Assembly: GCF_002234675.1 (NCBI RefSeq)
Contig: NC_019871.2
Span: 21,856,604 to 21,920,603, forward strand
DNA length: 64,000 nucleotides
Direction of reading: 5' to 3'
Origin: Oryzias latipes
Taxonomy: Eukaryota > Chordata > Actinopteri > Beloniformes > Adrianichthyidae
A program made the position numbers and the translations under genes. A model generated the notes under the pieces. It was given only the letters and a program-made list of their open reading frames with translations. It was not told the DNA's origin and did no database searches. Shown here piece after piece: positions 1 through 9,611 of this stretch; the stretch's first letter is position 1, and every line of letters starts with the position of its first letter.

Positions 1-357
1 AATGGTATTTATCACTTTAAATAATGTCACTCACAAATGTTTTCCTGTCAACGTCTCAGTTCAGCAGTAAACAAAACAGAAGCATCTCTGTTGCTTGGGA
101 TCATTTAACAACATATCCTGAAAATGTTCTCCACAGTTTATCCATCCTCAAAGTTTAGCTGACGACAGTTTCGGTAAATAGATGACAACCAGACAGAAGA
201 AGAAGAAGAGACGTTTGTTTACAGTTTGGCTGTTTTGCTGCAGCTCAACAGAAAAAAAGTTGAAGTGCACTTGGACTCCCTGCAGGGTTTCTGCTTCAAC
301 TGAATGTTCAGATGTCTCCTTTTGTCCCGCCTCCTAACTCCTCCTGATGTGTTTCAG

Positions 358-444
358 GCCTTCTGTGGTTCGCAAGCAGCTAGGAGAGCTGGGAAAGGTC
401 AGTGAGGAGGCGGAGAGAAGCAGCAAGGAGGAAACCGCAGCAAG
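358..444 (+). CDS. inppl1: inppl1 exon: Lys/Glu-rich linker
   Basis: Acceptor tttcag before 358 and donor AAG|GTACAG after 444. It starts with the third base of a codon and ends two bases into an Arg codon, and encodes PSVVRKQLGELGKVSEEAE followed by a Ser/Lys/Glu-rich tail. It lies between the phosphatase/C2 part (outside the window) and the proline-rich tail. Confidence 0.85.
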
Positions 445-2917
445 GTACAGTGAGAAGTGTTACCTGAAGGAGAAGGTTGCCATCTTTTTGATCTTGTGTT
501 TTTTGTTTTTGGGAAGACCCAAGCAGGACGGGCCCGACGGCGGCGACTCCATCAGCAAGAACAGCTTCAACAATCCCGCCTACTACATCCTGGAAGGAGT
601 TCCCAACCAATCCGCTGCAGCTATTTCCCCAGAACTCCTCCCATCTCCCACTTCCAGCAACCCCCCAGCAGCTAAAGTCAACCCACCCTCAGCAGGAGTT
701 CGAACCAAACCCCCTGCTGCACCCTCAGGGCCCCTTCACTTACGCAGAGCTGCAGCAGGCCCCCCAGCCCGGACAATCACTGAAGAGGGCTCCTCAGAGG
801 ACGATGGAGGTTCCTGCGTGGCGGGGGCACAGGGAGGAGGTGCTGGGAGCACTTTGAATCGGCCCCCTCCTGACTTTCCCCCTCCTCCTCTGCCTAAAGG
901 AGCCCTGGAGATGGTAACGGAGGCCCCATTTAACAAACCCCGCCCCCTGTACCCAGATCTGGCTGAAGTCAGGATCCCACCAGCTGCACCTGGGGGCCCG
1001 CTGGCCCTGGGAGAGGGCTTCAGGCGAGGTGGGGGGATGGCGTTGGATGACCAGTCATGCTCCGTGCTGCAGATGGCTAAGACGCTGAGCGAGAGTGAGT
1101 TTGGTGGGCAGCCTCCACCCCGTGCTCCCTCAGCACCTCCACCTCTCCGAGGGCAGCCCATGGGGGCGGGTCTGGATGCCTGCCGCACCTTCCCCCCTAG
1201 AAACCCCATCACGGAAAGCATCGCAGAGGACATGCCGGAGGAGGTGAGCAGCGTTAAGGCTTAATAAACGCTCCACTTTGATCCTCCTAATCATCCCATA
1301 GACTTGTACAGAAGTAAACAGTTTATTACTCAGTCACTCTGTTTGTCAGAAGTACCATTTTTGCTTTGATACTTTAAAAAAAAAACACATTTTAAGGATA
1401 TTTTTTTCTGTAATTCAAGTTAATTAAGTTATAAAATGACCAATCAGAGGCCTCAATAAAAGTAGGTGGGGCCGGCTGACCCCCATGTCCAACATTCGAA
1501 ACCTTTGATTGACAGATTTCATGTAGCACAATTTCACGTGGTAGTGGTGTAGACTTCCAATAAGCTCACACCTGATAAGCCATGGTGGTTCCTATAGAAA
1601 CGACTCAGACCATTCACTGTTTACTGACGTCTGGCTCCAGCATGGCGGCGTCAGTATCACGAAAAAATGGTGACTGAATTGACTTCATTTGGTCGGACGG
1701 ATACCATTTTCAGTGGGTGACGTCCCACTCAATCCAGTTCTCTGATACAGTCAAACTCCCAATCCCACTGTCAGGGTGGACACTCCCACACTAGATCACT
1801 ACTGTCCGTGGTTTACATTCCGGATTTCTCCAAATCATGGTTTGGTTGACTGATCCAGCGTTTCATGTTCGCAGGCCCTTTGGGGGAGCAGCAGCTCGTC
1901 TCTGTCAGTGGGGGAGTCGTCAGTGGGGGAGTGGCTGCAGAGGCTGGGCCTGGAAAAGTACGAGCAGGGCCTGCTGCACAATGGCTGGGACGACCTGGAG
2001 TTCCTCAGGTGCATCCAGTCGGTCCGGAAGTACCTTTACCCCTTTAACGCCAGAGATTTAGCTCCAGTGTTGATCTTCTTTGGATAGCAGTAACTCTTCA
2101 CTCGCTAATGCATTTAACGAAATTCCAGCAGATTCTGAAAGCTGAGAAAAGTAGCTTTGTGCTGATTTGCAACACTTTACATCCTTAACCACAAAGCTGA
2201 TGGAGTTGCGTCAACTGCGTAAACGGTCAAAGAGTTACAGGGGTTCAAAGAGTGTGCATATTATCCAATGACAGCTGAGTAGCACGCCCTCTGAACTCAG
2301 AACCAGCTGATTCTGAGGTGCAGAAATGTGACTTTTCACATCAACTTTGCACCGAAATGCAACACATTACTGCAAGGTGTAGCATAGTGGCGCAAAGCTG
2401 TTCGTGCATCAGAATCAGTGGATTTACATTGATTTACTTCACTACTGAAGTGTTGCATATCAACGTAAAGCTGCTTATTTCTGCCTTATAATCTGCTGGA
2501 ATTATGTCTTTAATTGCGTAAACAGTTGAAGAGTTGGGGAAATCGAAAGAATGTCAAAACAAGAGCTAAAGCTTCGGTATTGAAGGGTTAAACCTGATAG
2601 AAATATTTAGCAAGAACTATATTCAGAAACTGTAAAAAAAAAAATTAAATTAACATTCTTTGTTGAAATCAGAAAGTTAGCTTTTTCAGAAAAAACCCTA
2701 TTAAACCGTTATGGTGCTGACATTACACAGAAAGAGTTGTGTGCTCTTTATCAGCTCAGTCTGTCTGTTTGTCCCAAAATCCTCGTCCATGAAGGTCATC
2801 CTCGCGTTTGCTTCCTTTTCCAGTGACATCACAGAGGAGGACCTGGAGGAGGCCGGAGTCCTGGACCCCGCCCACAAGCAGATCCTGCTGGAGAGCCTGA
2901 GGCAGCAGCAGAAGTAA
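358..2917 (+). CDS. inppl1: inppl1 (SHIP2), C-terminal part: last four coding exons
   Basis: 3' part of the gene for SHIP2, the SH2-domain inositol 5-phosphatase that converts PI(3,4,5)P3 to PI(3,4)P2 at the membrane. The exons are 358-444, 517-1243, 1875-2008 and 2824-2917, about 346 residues. All junctions have AG acceptors and GT donors, and the phases join. Visible are a Lys/Glu-rich stretch (KQLGELGKVSEEAE), an NPAYY motif (the NPxY type that recruits PTB domains in SHIP2), a long proline-rich region with PPP runs, and a C-terminal SAM domain (WLQRLGLEKYEQGLL, then DITEEDLEEAGVLDPAHK) ending in QQQK and TAA. SAM of SHIP2 is known to bind EphA2 and ARAP-family SAM domains. The SH2 and phosphatase exons lie before base 1. 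Fish may carry two inppl1 copies, so the a/b suffix is left open. Neighbouring phox2a and clpb match human synteny. Confidence 0.93.
517..1243 (+). CDS. inppl1: inppl1 exon: NPAY motif and proline-rich tail
   Basis: 727-nt exon, acceptor gggaag|A and donor GAG|GTGAGC. It encodes the NPAYY tyrosine motif near its start, then roughly 200 residues dominated by Pro, Ala, Gly and Ser with PPPLP and PPDFPPPPLP runs (SH3-binding type), and closes with NPITESIAEDMPEE. Low complexity makes the open antisense frame over it a composition artefact. Confidence 0.92.
1399..1754 (-). mobile_element. MITE family A, copy 1 (truncated, reverse)
   Basis: Same dispersed family as the full copies at 5515-6035 and 19623-20091, in reverse orientation. 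Shared landmarks are the beta end (complement of attgactgta...gagaactgga), gacttcatttggt, catggcggc, ggttcctatagaaac and tgaccaatcaga. The alpha end and its TIR are missing. Confidence 0.7.
1875..2008 (+). CDS. inppl1: inppl1 exon: first half of SAM domain
   Basis: Acceptor gttcgcag, donor CTCAG|GTGCATCC. Phase 0 at the start and two bases left over at the end. It encodes a Ser-rich linker, then SVGEWLQRLGLEKYEQGLL and HNGWDDLEFL, helices 1 to 3 of a SAM fold. The reading frame used is neither of the two longer overlapping open frames; it is the only one that joins both neighbours. Confidence 0.92.
2121..2503. mobile_element. Foldback/MITE-like inverted repeat in the inppl1 SAM intron
   Basis: Bases 2121-2179 (starting aattccagcagattctgaaa) and 2446-2503 (ending taatctgctggaatt) are imperfect inverted repeats of about 58 bases. 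The right arm reads tgaagtgttgcatatcaacg and matches the complement of the left arm base for base over long runs. A direct repeat of gcgtaaac..tt.aagagtt also occurs at 2217 and 2516. No coding capacity. The class is not recognised. Confidence 0.6.
2824..2917 (+). CDS. inppl1: inppl1 terminal exon: end of SAM domain and stop
   Basis: Acceptor ccttttccag, first base completes Ser. It encodes SDITEEDLEEAGVLDPAHK and the long last SAM helix ILLESLRQQQK, then TAA at 2915-2917. The SAM domain is split by an 815-nt intron (2009-2823). Confidence 0.93.
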
Positions 2918-3339
2918 CAAGTCTGTGCCAAACCAATTCAAAACCATCTGGAGCCACAAAGGCCGGAGCTGACCTGAACCCGGCTGCGACGCGCCTTCGC
3001 ATTCCAGACTGTGCCTTTTGGGAGGAATTGCACTCCCTCTGTACTGTCGGAAACACTCGCCGAACCTTCGTCCTGCCCCCCTTTTGTACTGTATGTGTGT
3101 TGCTGTCTCGGCGTGGACTTAAATTGTAAACCCGCTTTCGTTCAAGCGTCACTACATAACTGACTGCGTTGCACCATCAGATGTTACTGAATATTTCCTT
3201 TTAGGAGCTGATGAGGGAGGAATCATTTTCAAAGTAAACATAGGAGCGCTCTTCCTCTCCCTTTTTTATAATGTAAAGGTCCCCTCCATTTCTTCTCTCT
3301 GATCAGCACTGCCTTTTTCTATTTCTCAGGTTTATTCCC

Positions 3340-3345
3340 AATAAA
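3340..3345 (+). terminator. candidate poly(A) signal of inppl1
   Basis: AATAAA about 420 bases after the inppl1 stop, inside an A-rich run (ccaataaaaaaaagtg). It is the first canonical hexamer after the stop. Further hexamers near 4719-4736 could serve a longer 3' UTR. Confidence 0.5.
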
Positions 3346-5214
3346 AAAAAGTGGGAATCAAAAGACTGAGAATTATGTAACAGATGAGCTCTTTAGCAGC
3401 TGTGACTGGGGAAAAGCGACTCAACTCTTGTTTATTTAGTTTTTGTTCTTGGATGTCCTTGGTTGACAGTCTGCAGATCGTTTCTGCATATATTTATAAA
3501 TTAATGCTTTAAATGTTAAAGGGAATATCGAGAAAAACCAAATTATTCCATGTTGGCGTTTCATTCGACCGGATTGTGTTTCATTATTACCGTACATTTC
3601 AGCCCTCAGTTTGTCCTAAATGTATTTCAAAATGTTTGTGACACGATCAGCTAATAAGCCATAAAACCCACAAGAAGATTTATGAATGCTGCACCAAGTT
3701 GTACCCGATGTTTGTGGTGATTTCACATGGCCCACTTCTGCTGAGGTTCATTTCACGATTTTTACTGATTTTATTTCAAAAGAAACTGAAACTGTGGTTA
3801 CTGTGCTGAAGATTAAATGAGCCATCATGTAATTGGTTATCAAAACATGGTTCCAGTGTTATCATCTTAATTTGATTTGGTTGCATAACCAGAAACATTT
3901 CCTGATTGTTTTTTTCTGTCATGGGAACATTTGAAGCATATGGGGCTGTCATACACAGATGTCACCAGCAGGGGGTGCTGTTTACACAAACAAATGATTT
4001 TGATGGAATTCCAGGCTGGTTCAAAAATGTTTCTTTACTTTAAAAATTACTTAGTTTTTCTTCAGATCACACTAAACCTTTAAGTGGAAATCTTAAAAGT
4101 TGCAGTAAAAACTGACTGAAACCAGGAGTTGAATTAATTTATTGTTTTTTAGTCAGACGTATGAAACTTTTACGTTTCTGCTTCCTTTTTTCTGAAGTAG
4201 TTTCGCGTAAATTGAGTAAATGCGCAAATAATCTTCAGACAGAAAAGGCTTCGCTCCCCACTCATATTTGGGTTTATTTTTCAGAGATGATGTGAAAACA
4301 AGACTTACCGTCGTGACACTCCTGTTTGTCTTCGTGTAATGTTCTATTTCACTAAGCTAATGTCATTTCTTAAGATTATAAAGTTCAATTTAAGATCCAA
4401 CCCTGTTTTTTAATCTGACCTCTTTTTTTCTGAGAGAATTAGAAAAATGTTTGGATGTATAGAGAAACTGTGCATCATGTAGTGCCTCCATAATGTAGAT
4501 TTATTAGAATATTCAGAGTAGTGCTATACCTTCTCATTCACTGGAACCCCCTGTCTGTTTTCACGAACATGACAGATGCTCTGCAGTGAAGTTTGTAAAG
4601 CAACAATGAAAAAACAAGAAAAAACTACCTAAGATTTATATTACTAATTACAGAATTTACATTCTCAGGATTTTGTAGTAAATCAAACACGTGTGGGCTT
4701 CTCACTTTTCACTGACATAATAAAAATATGAATAAATACATGTAGATTTCCCTATTTTGATTAAGTTTCTTCAGAGTTGTCTGCTTTTGACAGCTTTGTT
4801 TAGAGGACAGAAGTACAAAAAGCTGCTTCCTGTTTGACTTTTGCAGAAAAGAAAATGATTGACATCAAGAAGAACAAAAAAATCCATCATGAACCCAACA
4901 AAAGCGATCGATCTGGTATTTGTCCGGGTAGTAACAAGCTGAGGATTGAGCACAGTGAAAGTTGCATTAGAGGGTCATCTCCAGACTATTCACTCCCTGA
5001 CCTTTCCTCCACCTAAAGAGAAAACGGAGACTCAACGTTCTCTGTGTCAAAAAAGGCATGATGGGAAAATGCAGCCTTGTGGATGATTGGCGTGTGGGTC
5101 TGGATACAGTAAAGTAGGGGGGATGAGCTGTTGGGGGTCTGTACTAAGTCTGCTCTCCATTCCTACTCCCCAACTTCTAAAAAACGATATAGTGTCTATC
5201 CAGTAACCTGGATT

Positions 5215-5510
5215 GTATCAGCGATTCAGACACCATGCTCACTAATATTTTTAATGGATTTACCGATGTAACAACCTAATTATTATAAGCATTTTAAAAA
5301 GACTATGAGTTTTCAAATGTAAAATCGTTCAAAAGCAATGCATTGTGGTCTATATGCGTCAATCTATTGTGGATCGATGCACACTGGTTTTTCGTAGAGA
5401 CTTCTGGGAAATTCCCAGGGCACTGGAATTTGGAATAGGAATCGGACACCCTGACAAAATGGTGAACCCCCTAGTGTACTGACTAGTGAGTAGTCAGGGA
5501 ATTGGGACAC
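5215..5510 (+). repeat. Dispersed repeat family D, partial copy
   Basis: Shares aatgcattgtg, cacactggtttt, gcagagacttct (or gtagagacttct), ggaaattcccag and the run ctagtgtactgactagtgag with 37835-38395 and 61022-61466. Degenerate terminal inverted repeats in the 61 kb copy suggest a DNA transposon remnant. It abuts MITE family A at 5515. Confidence 0.5.
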
Positions 5511-5514
5511 AACC

Positions 5515-6035
5515 ATTGACTGTATACAAGCACTGGACTCGGTGAGTGTGATGTCATCCATAGGAAATGGTTTACTTCCAGCTCCAACCAAATGAAGTCA
5601 ATTCAGTCTTTTTTTTTTTGCAATACAGTTGCCGCCATGTTGGACCTAGAAATTATCCGCAATTGTCAGTGATTGTGAGTCAGTCTGAGGTCATCGTTTC
5701 TATGGCAACCGCTCTTCAGATAAAGAGCGAGTTTGTTGGAAGGCCACACCCCTACCACTTGAAAGCAGGCTACACAAAATCAGTCAATCAAATGTTTTGA
5801 AAGTTGGACGTGAGACCGCCTACTTTCATTGAGACATCTGATTGGTCAGTTTATTACTTGAGTAACTTACACTACAGGAAAATTTCATAAAAAGAGGATG
5901 ATCAAAAACATGTTGAAATGGTAGCAGAGACCAATAGAATGAAAAGAAATCTGGGATTTTGGCTTCTTGGAGCCACTTCCTGTTTAGAAGGGGGGGGGGG
6001 GGGGTCACTTAGTCCAGTTCTGGTATACAGTCAAT
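5515..6035 (+). mobile_element. MITE family A, copy 2 (full length, about 520 bp)
   Basis: Terminal inverted repeats attgactgtatacaagcact at the left and the complement (agtccagttctggtatacagtcaat) at the right. The interior holds a 14-15 base poly-G run (5990-6004) and no coding frame. It lies 470 bases downstream of the phox2a stop. Confidence 0.8.
5850..5855 (-). terminator. nearest AATAAA downstream of phox2a, inside a MITE
   Basis: On the minus strand gtAATAAAct. No AATAAA or ATTAAA is seen between the phox2a stop and here, so this MITE-borne hexamer is the first canonical candidate. A non-canonical signal nearer the stop is possible. Confidence 0.3.
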
Positions 6036-6503
6036 GGTTTAGATCTTCCTGCACTAATTGGATTGAGGGGGGTTGCCCCCAACCCTTTTAAGAGTAAATC
6101 TGCATGTTGGGATCTGGTTGTGCTTTGTGGGCTTAACGACTGGAGCTGCGTGTTTGTTTTTCTGCTCTGAAGCCCCGCAATGCTGCGTGGGAGTGCGGAT
6201 GGGAACTGGGGTGTGCGGGGAGGGGGATCTGCATGTAATATGAGGGGTGGTCTGAGTTTTGGAGCCTGCGGTTCTGAATCATTCAGTCTGTTTGTTCTAG
6301 AAAGGTTTCCGTCGATGTGAATGATTGGCTCTGGGTTCTACCGAGCTCGGGGCTGCATGCCGCGGTACAGGTGGAGTCTGCACTGCTGCACCTGTGACCA
6401 CATCCTCAGCGGAGTCCACTCGGAGCAGCTGGGGTTTCAGCACTATGGACAGGTCCGCTCTCAGAGAGAGTCCCTCAGCTCCTGCGCGCTTCCCCTCTGT
6501 GCT

Positions 6504-6992
6504 TCAGAACAGGTTGCTCTTGATGGCGGGGTTGGGTTTTCTGTGGAAGGAGGACAGGACTCCGGCGAAGGGCCCGCTCATACTGTCCGCCGGCTGCCAG
6601 GCCTTCAGGATCTCCTGCGTCTGGGCGGCGGGCTGCGCCACGGCCGGGTTAGAAGGCCCCAGGCTGGACCAGCTGGGCGTTTTCAGCCCTTGCAGAACCG
6701 GGGAGGTGGAGGCGTTGGCGTAGCTGCTGTTGGTAGGAGCGGGGCTGGGGCTCAGGCTGGCGGGGCTCCCCAGGTTTCCGTTGGCGGAGCCGGGAAGGGA
6801 AGCCGTGCTGTCGGGCGTGGGGCTGCAGGTGGACTCCTTGGACTCGTCGTCGTCTGATGAAGATCTCGCTTCTCCTGCCTTCTTGCCCCCGGAGCTGCTG
6901 CTGCCCCCCGTCGCGCCGCCGGAGCTGTTGGCTTTAGCGTTGGCCGCGCGCTCCTGCTTACGGAATTTGGCGCGCCTGTTCTGGAACCACAC
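6504..6992 (-). CDS. phox2a: phox2a exon 3 (recognition helix and C-terminus)
   Basis: Acceptor ctctggcag, phase 0. It encodes [15 protein letters not shown], a Ala/Ser/Gly-rich linker, an acidic/Ser stretch ([10 protein letters not shown]), Pro/Ser-rich sequence and the conserved end [16 protein letters not shown], with the stop at 6506-6504. Confidence 0.95.
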   Translation of the reverse strand: MWFQNRRAKFRKQERAANAKANSSGGATGGSSSSGGKKAGEARSSSDDDESKESTCSPTPDSTASLPGSANGNLGSPASLSPSPAPTNSSYANASTSPVLQGLKTPSWSSLGPSNPAVAQPAAQTQEILKAWQPADSMSGPFAGVLSSFHRKPNPAIKSNLF

Positions 6993-7434
6993 CTGCCAGA
7001 GCAGAGATGTCCCATCAAACACACAGGACAAAATAAAAACGGAATATGACTTAAAAAAATCTGAGGAACGAGTCCAACCTGCACGCGGGCCTCGGTCAGG
7101 TCGATCTTGAGCGCCAGCTCCTCCCGGGTGTAGATGTCCGGGTAGTGCGTCTCCGCGAAGACCCGCTCCAGCTCCTTCAGCTGCGAACTGGTGAAGGTGG
7201 TGCGGATGCGCCGCTGCTTCCTCTTCTCGTTCAGACCCGAAGGATCCGAGAAGAACTTGTATGGAACTGAGGAGAAAACGAAGGAATGAGACAGGAACCC
7301 AGGGAGAACCCAGAGGCCTCGAAACGGAACCAAAGAAAACAAGATTTCCACCGATTTTAATTCTTGATTTGTTCTCATTTTTCTGGGGGGAAAAATCAAA
7401 ATATAAAGTAAAACATAAAAAAGGCCTGAATCAA

Positions 7435-7498
<64 letters not shown>

Positions 7499-8275
7499 TT
7501 AAAATAACCAGTCAGCCAACTAAACAGCTTTGTTTAAAATAAAAACAAAGATAAATTACATTTTCTTTAAAAACCGAATATTTCGAATAGATTTTGACAA
7601 GCAGAATTTTACGAGTATTTCTTTTAAAGAAAACAAGATACGGTCATATATCCTCTTCATGTTCAGCTGTCTGCGTCACCTTTTTAAAAAAAATCTTATT
7701 TCAGTTTTTCATCATTAAAAAAATAAAAGCATAAAACAAATATTTTTGCGCGCAAAATCAAATTTTTACACACATAGACGCACATTTTGTGCAAAAACAC
7801 AACATATAAATTGTAAATCAGAATTCATTGAATTAAAATTAGGGCTGCAATCACCCACAAATCAAAATGTAAAAAGAGTGAATAAATTAGTGGCTGATTG
7901 CACCCTGGCTTAAAAAATATCATTTTAATTGAAATATACTTTTTCTGAAATCTGAATCAAATAAAATTCTCGTTTTTCTTCATATTCTGGTTAAATGAAG
8001 GACTCCCTCAGGAGACGAACAGACCCCCGTGTTTTGGGCAGTGAGGAGAGACGCTTCTCACCTGAGGAGTAAGGAGTGGGCTGATGCTCCCTCAGGGCTC
8101 CCAGTGTGCAACTGGCCGTGCTGAGTGGGGTGCAGCCCGGGTTGGAGAACGGCCCGCTTCGGATCGGGTTGTACTGGAAGGAGCTGGCCTGGCTGCAGGA
8201 GCTGAAGTCCGCGTAGGCCGACGCTTCCATAGCCGCCATGCAGGAGTCATAGGAGTTCAGGTAGGAGTAATCCAT
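6504..8275 (-). CDS. phox2a: phox2a, paired-like homeobox transcription factor, complete
   Basis: Nuclear homeodomain factor that specifies noradrenergic and autonomic neurons. Three coding exons on the minus strand, 8275-8062, 7266-7079 and 6992-6504, give 296 residues (human about 284). The N-terminus [12 protein letters not shown] and the stretch [13 protein letters not shown] are PHOX2A-like. The homeodomain spans about residues 89-149 ([19 protein letters not shown] ... [15 protein letters not shown]) with Gln at homeodomain position 50. The C-terminal segments [27 protein letters not shown] and [14 protein letters not shown] separate it from PHOX2B, and there is no poly-Ala tract. An in-frame ATG at 8284 would add MYK, as at the start of PHOX2B; 8275 is chosen because PHOX2A proteins start MDYSY. 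Introns are 795 and 86 nt. Confidence 0.96.
7079..7266 (-). CDS. phox2a: phox2a exon 2 (most of the homeodomain)
   Basis: Acceptor tcctcag, donor GTGCAG|GTTGG. It encodes [18 protein letters not shown] and homeodomain helices 1 and 2 up to EARVQ. The break before VWFQNRR in helix 3 is the classic paired-class homeobox intron position. Confidence 0.95.
7434..7496. repeat. (ATT)n microsatellite in phox2a intron 1
   Basis: About 20 uninterrupted tta/att units. The surrounding intron (7267-8061) is AT-rich with nothing else recognised. Confidence 0.95.
8062..8275 (-). CDS. phox2a: phox2a exon 1
   Basis: Start codon at 8275-8273, donor TCAG|GTGAGA. 71 codons plus one base. It encodes the Tyr/Ser-rich N-terminus ([28 protein letters not shown]) shared by PHOX2A and PHOX2B. 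Confidence 0.93.
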
Positions 8276-8548
8276 CTTATACATGGAGGTCAGCCGGTGC
8301 GCGCACCGGTCCAAAGAACGCGGGGAGGTGAAGCCTGGCTCTGCAGCTGCTTCCGGGACCTTCTCTGGGTTTTCTCTCCAGAACCTCCAAAGAACTTGTG
8401 GTTCAGTTGCAGCAGTAATCCAGACGCTTTCTTCCGCTCTCCTTCGTCTCCTCCTTCAGTGTGCAGGAGCGTGCGCCTCCTCACTTCTCACCTCCTTCCT
8501 GCTCTGCAGCTCGCTCTGCGCTGGCGCTCCGTATGACAGCGCCGTGTG

Positions 8549-8554
8549 TTTATA
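8549..8554 (-). promoter_or_regulatory. candidate TATA box of phox2a
   Basis: Minus-strand reading gttTATTATAAACAC holds a TATAAA about 275 bases upstream of the phox2a ATG, in a GC-rich, CpG-containing upstream region (8300-8700). It would place the start of transcription near 8520. Inferred from motif and position only. Confidence 0.4.
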
Positions 8555-9598
8555 ATAAACTTGGCAGGGCGCGAGACAATGACGAGGCGGTGGTCTAGTT
8601 ACCATGACAATAGCACCAGTGAATGAGCGTGGAAACGGACGCGCCCCCTCCTCCTCCTTCTGGAGATTTGCCGCACCGCCCACGCGGGTCCACAGCATCA
8701 CGATCCCGCAGGTGTCAGCGGGGTTTCAATCTGAAAAGCACCAATTTCTTCCCTTAAATCAGTCAAAATCCGCATGTTTCCTTTATCGGACGTCACTATT
8801 TCTGAGATCTCTCCATCTCCTCCCACCAATCTCTAAACAACAACAGAACTCAGGGCCTTCAAATGTGAAAGTTAATTATTTTATAAGTTTTACAACACAA
8901 ATTACACAAATAAAAAAACACTGATTCGCTAAGCTTCATTTTGAACGAATTTTACTGAACAAAAACACATTGAAAGTCTTTTTGTGCCATATTTCCAGAG
9001 TTGCACAGCGGCACTCCTTCAAAAGCTCCACTCGAGTCTTTATGTGCAGCAAAGCATCCAGATGTGACGCTGATTGCTCAGATTAAAAGATGTGATTTGA
9101 TTCCGATCACTTTTGCTGAGATGTCACCAGAGTGAGCGTCACTTTGATATAAGACTGCAGAGAGAAGCGCGCGGCTGCGGAGACAACTGAGCAGCCACGA
9201 CAGGGTACCCATAAACGCATTGACGCCCCAGAAATTGGTTTAGGTTTATTGTTCGGTGTCATGCAATGTGATAAGTCATATCCCACACGGCCATCAGAGC
9301 ACGCAGGCGCACGCAGACGCATGCAGAGGTGCGCGCAGACATCACTTTCTGTCTAAATCTGGTGTTTGTCTGAAAAACAAAAAGCACTGCTTCATGTAAC
9401 CTGTTTATCGAATCAACGGGCTTTTTATTAGCGAGCAAATTTCACCGAATAATATAATCCACAAACTAAAATTACGTTGTGTACGCACGCAAATAATTAA
9501 TTTGGTTTGGCCTGTGTGCCCGCGCGTAAAATGGCACAACAAGGTTCCAAATGCGAGCTCTTATCTCTGCCTGACCGGAGGCCGCGCGATGATGCTCC

Positions 9599-9611
9599 TT
9601 AATGCCATTAA
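9599..9611. promoter_or_regulatory. P3 paired-homeodomain palindrome (TAAT-GCC-ATTA)
   Basis: TTAATGCCATTAA is a perfect palindrome around a 3-base centre. TAAT-N3-ATTA is the known cooperative dimer site of paired-class homeodomains, the class PHOX2A belongs to. It is 1.3 kb upstream of the phox2a start, in a CpG-rich patch. Confidence 0.4.

Larger units (their letters stand above)
2918..6503. other. inppl1 3' UTR and inppl1/phox2a tail-to-tail interval
   Basis: No coding exon is seen. The first 400-odd bases are inppl1 3' UTR. The rest is AT-rich unique-looking DNA, a part copy of a dispersed repeat (about 5215-5510), a complete MITE (5515-6035) and the phox2a 3' side. Confidence 0.6.

Noticed and set aside
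736..1233. Minus-strand 165-codon frame over inppl1
   Set aside because: Mirror of the proline-rich inppl1 exon; Gly/Arg/Pro composition only.
3965..3978. CCAGCAGGGGGTGC, a fifth CTCF-like motif downstream of inppl1
   Set aside because: Mismatch at a core C of GGC; too weak to list as a site.
6321..7110. Long plus-strand open frames (178, 132 and 126 codons) over phox2a
   Set aside because: Antisense to the phox2a exons; they arise from GC-rich coding sequence and resemble nothing.
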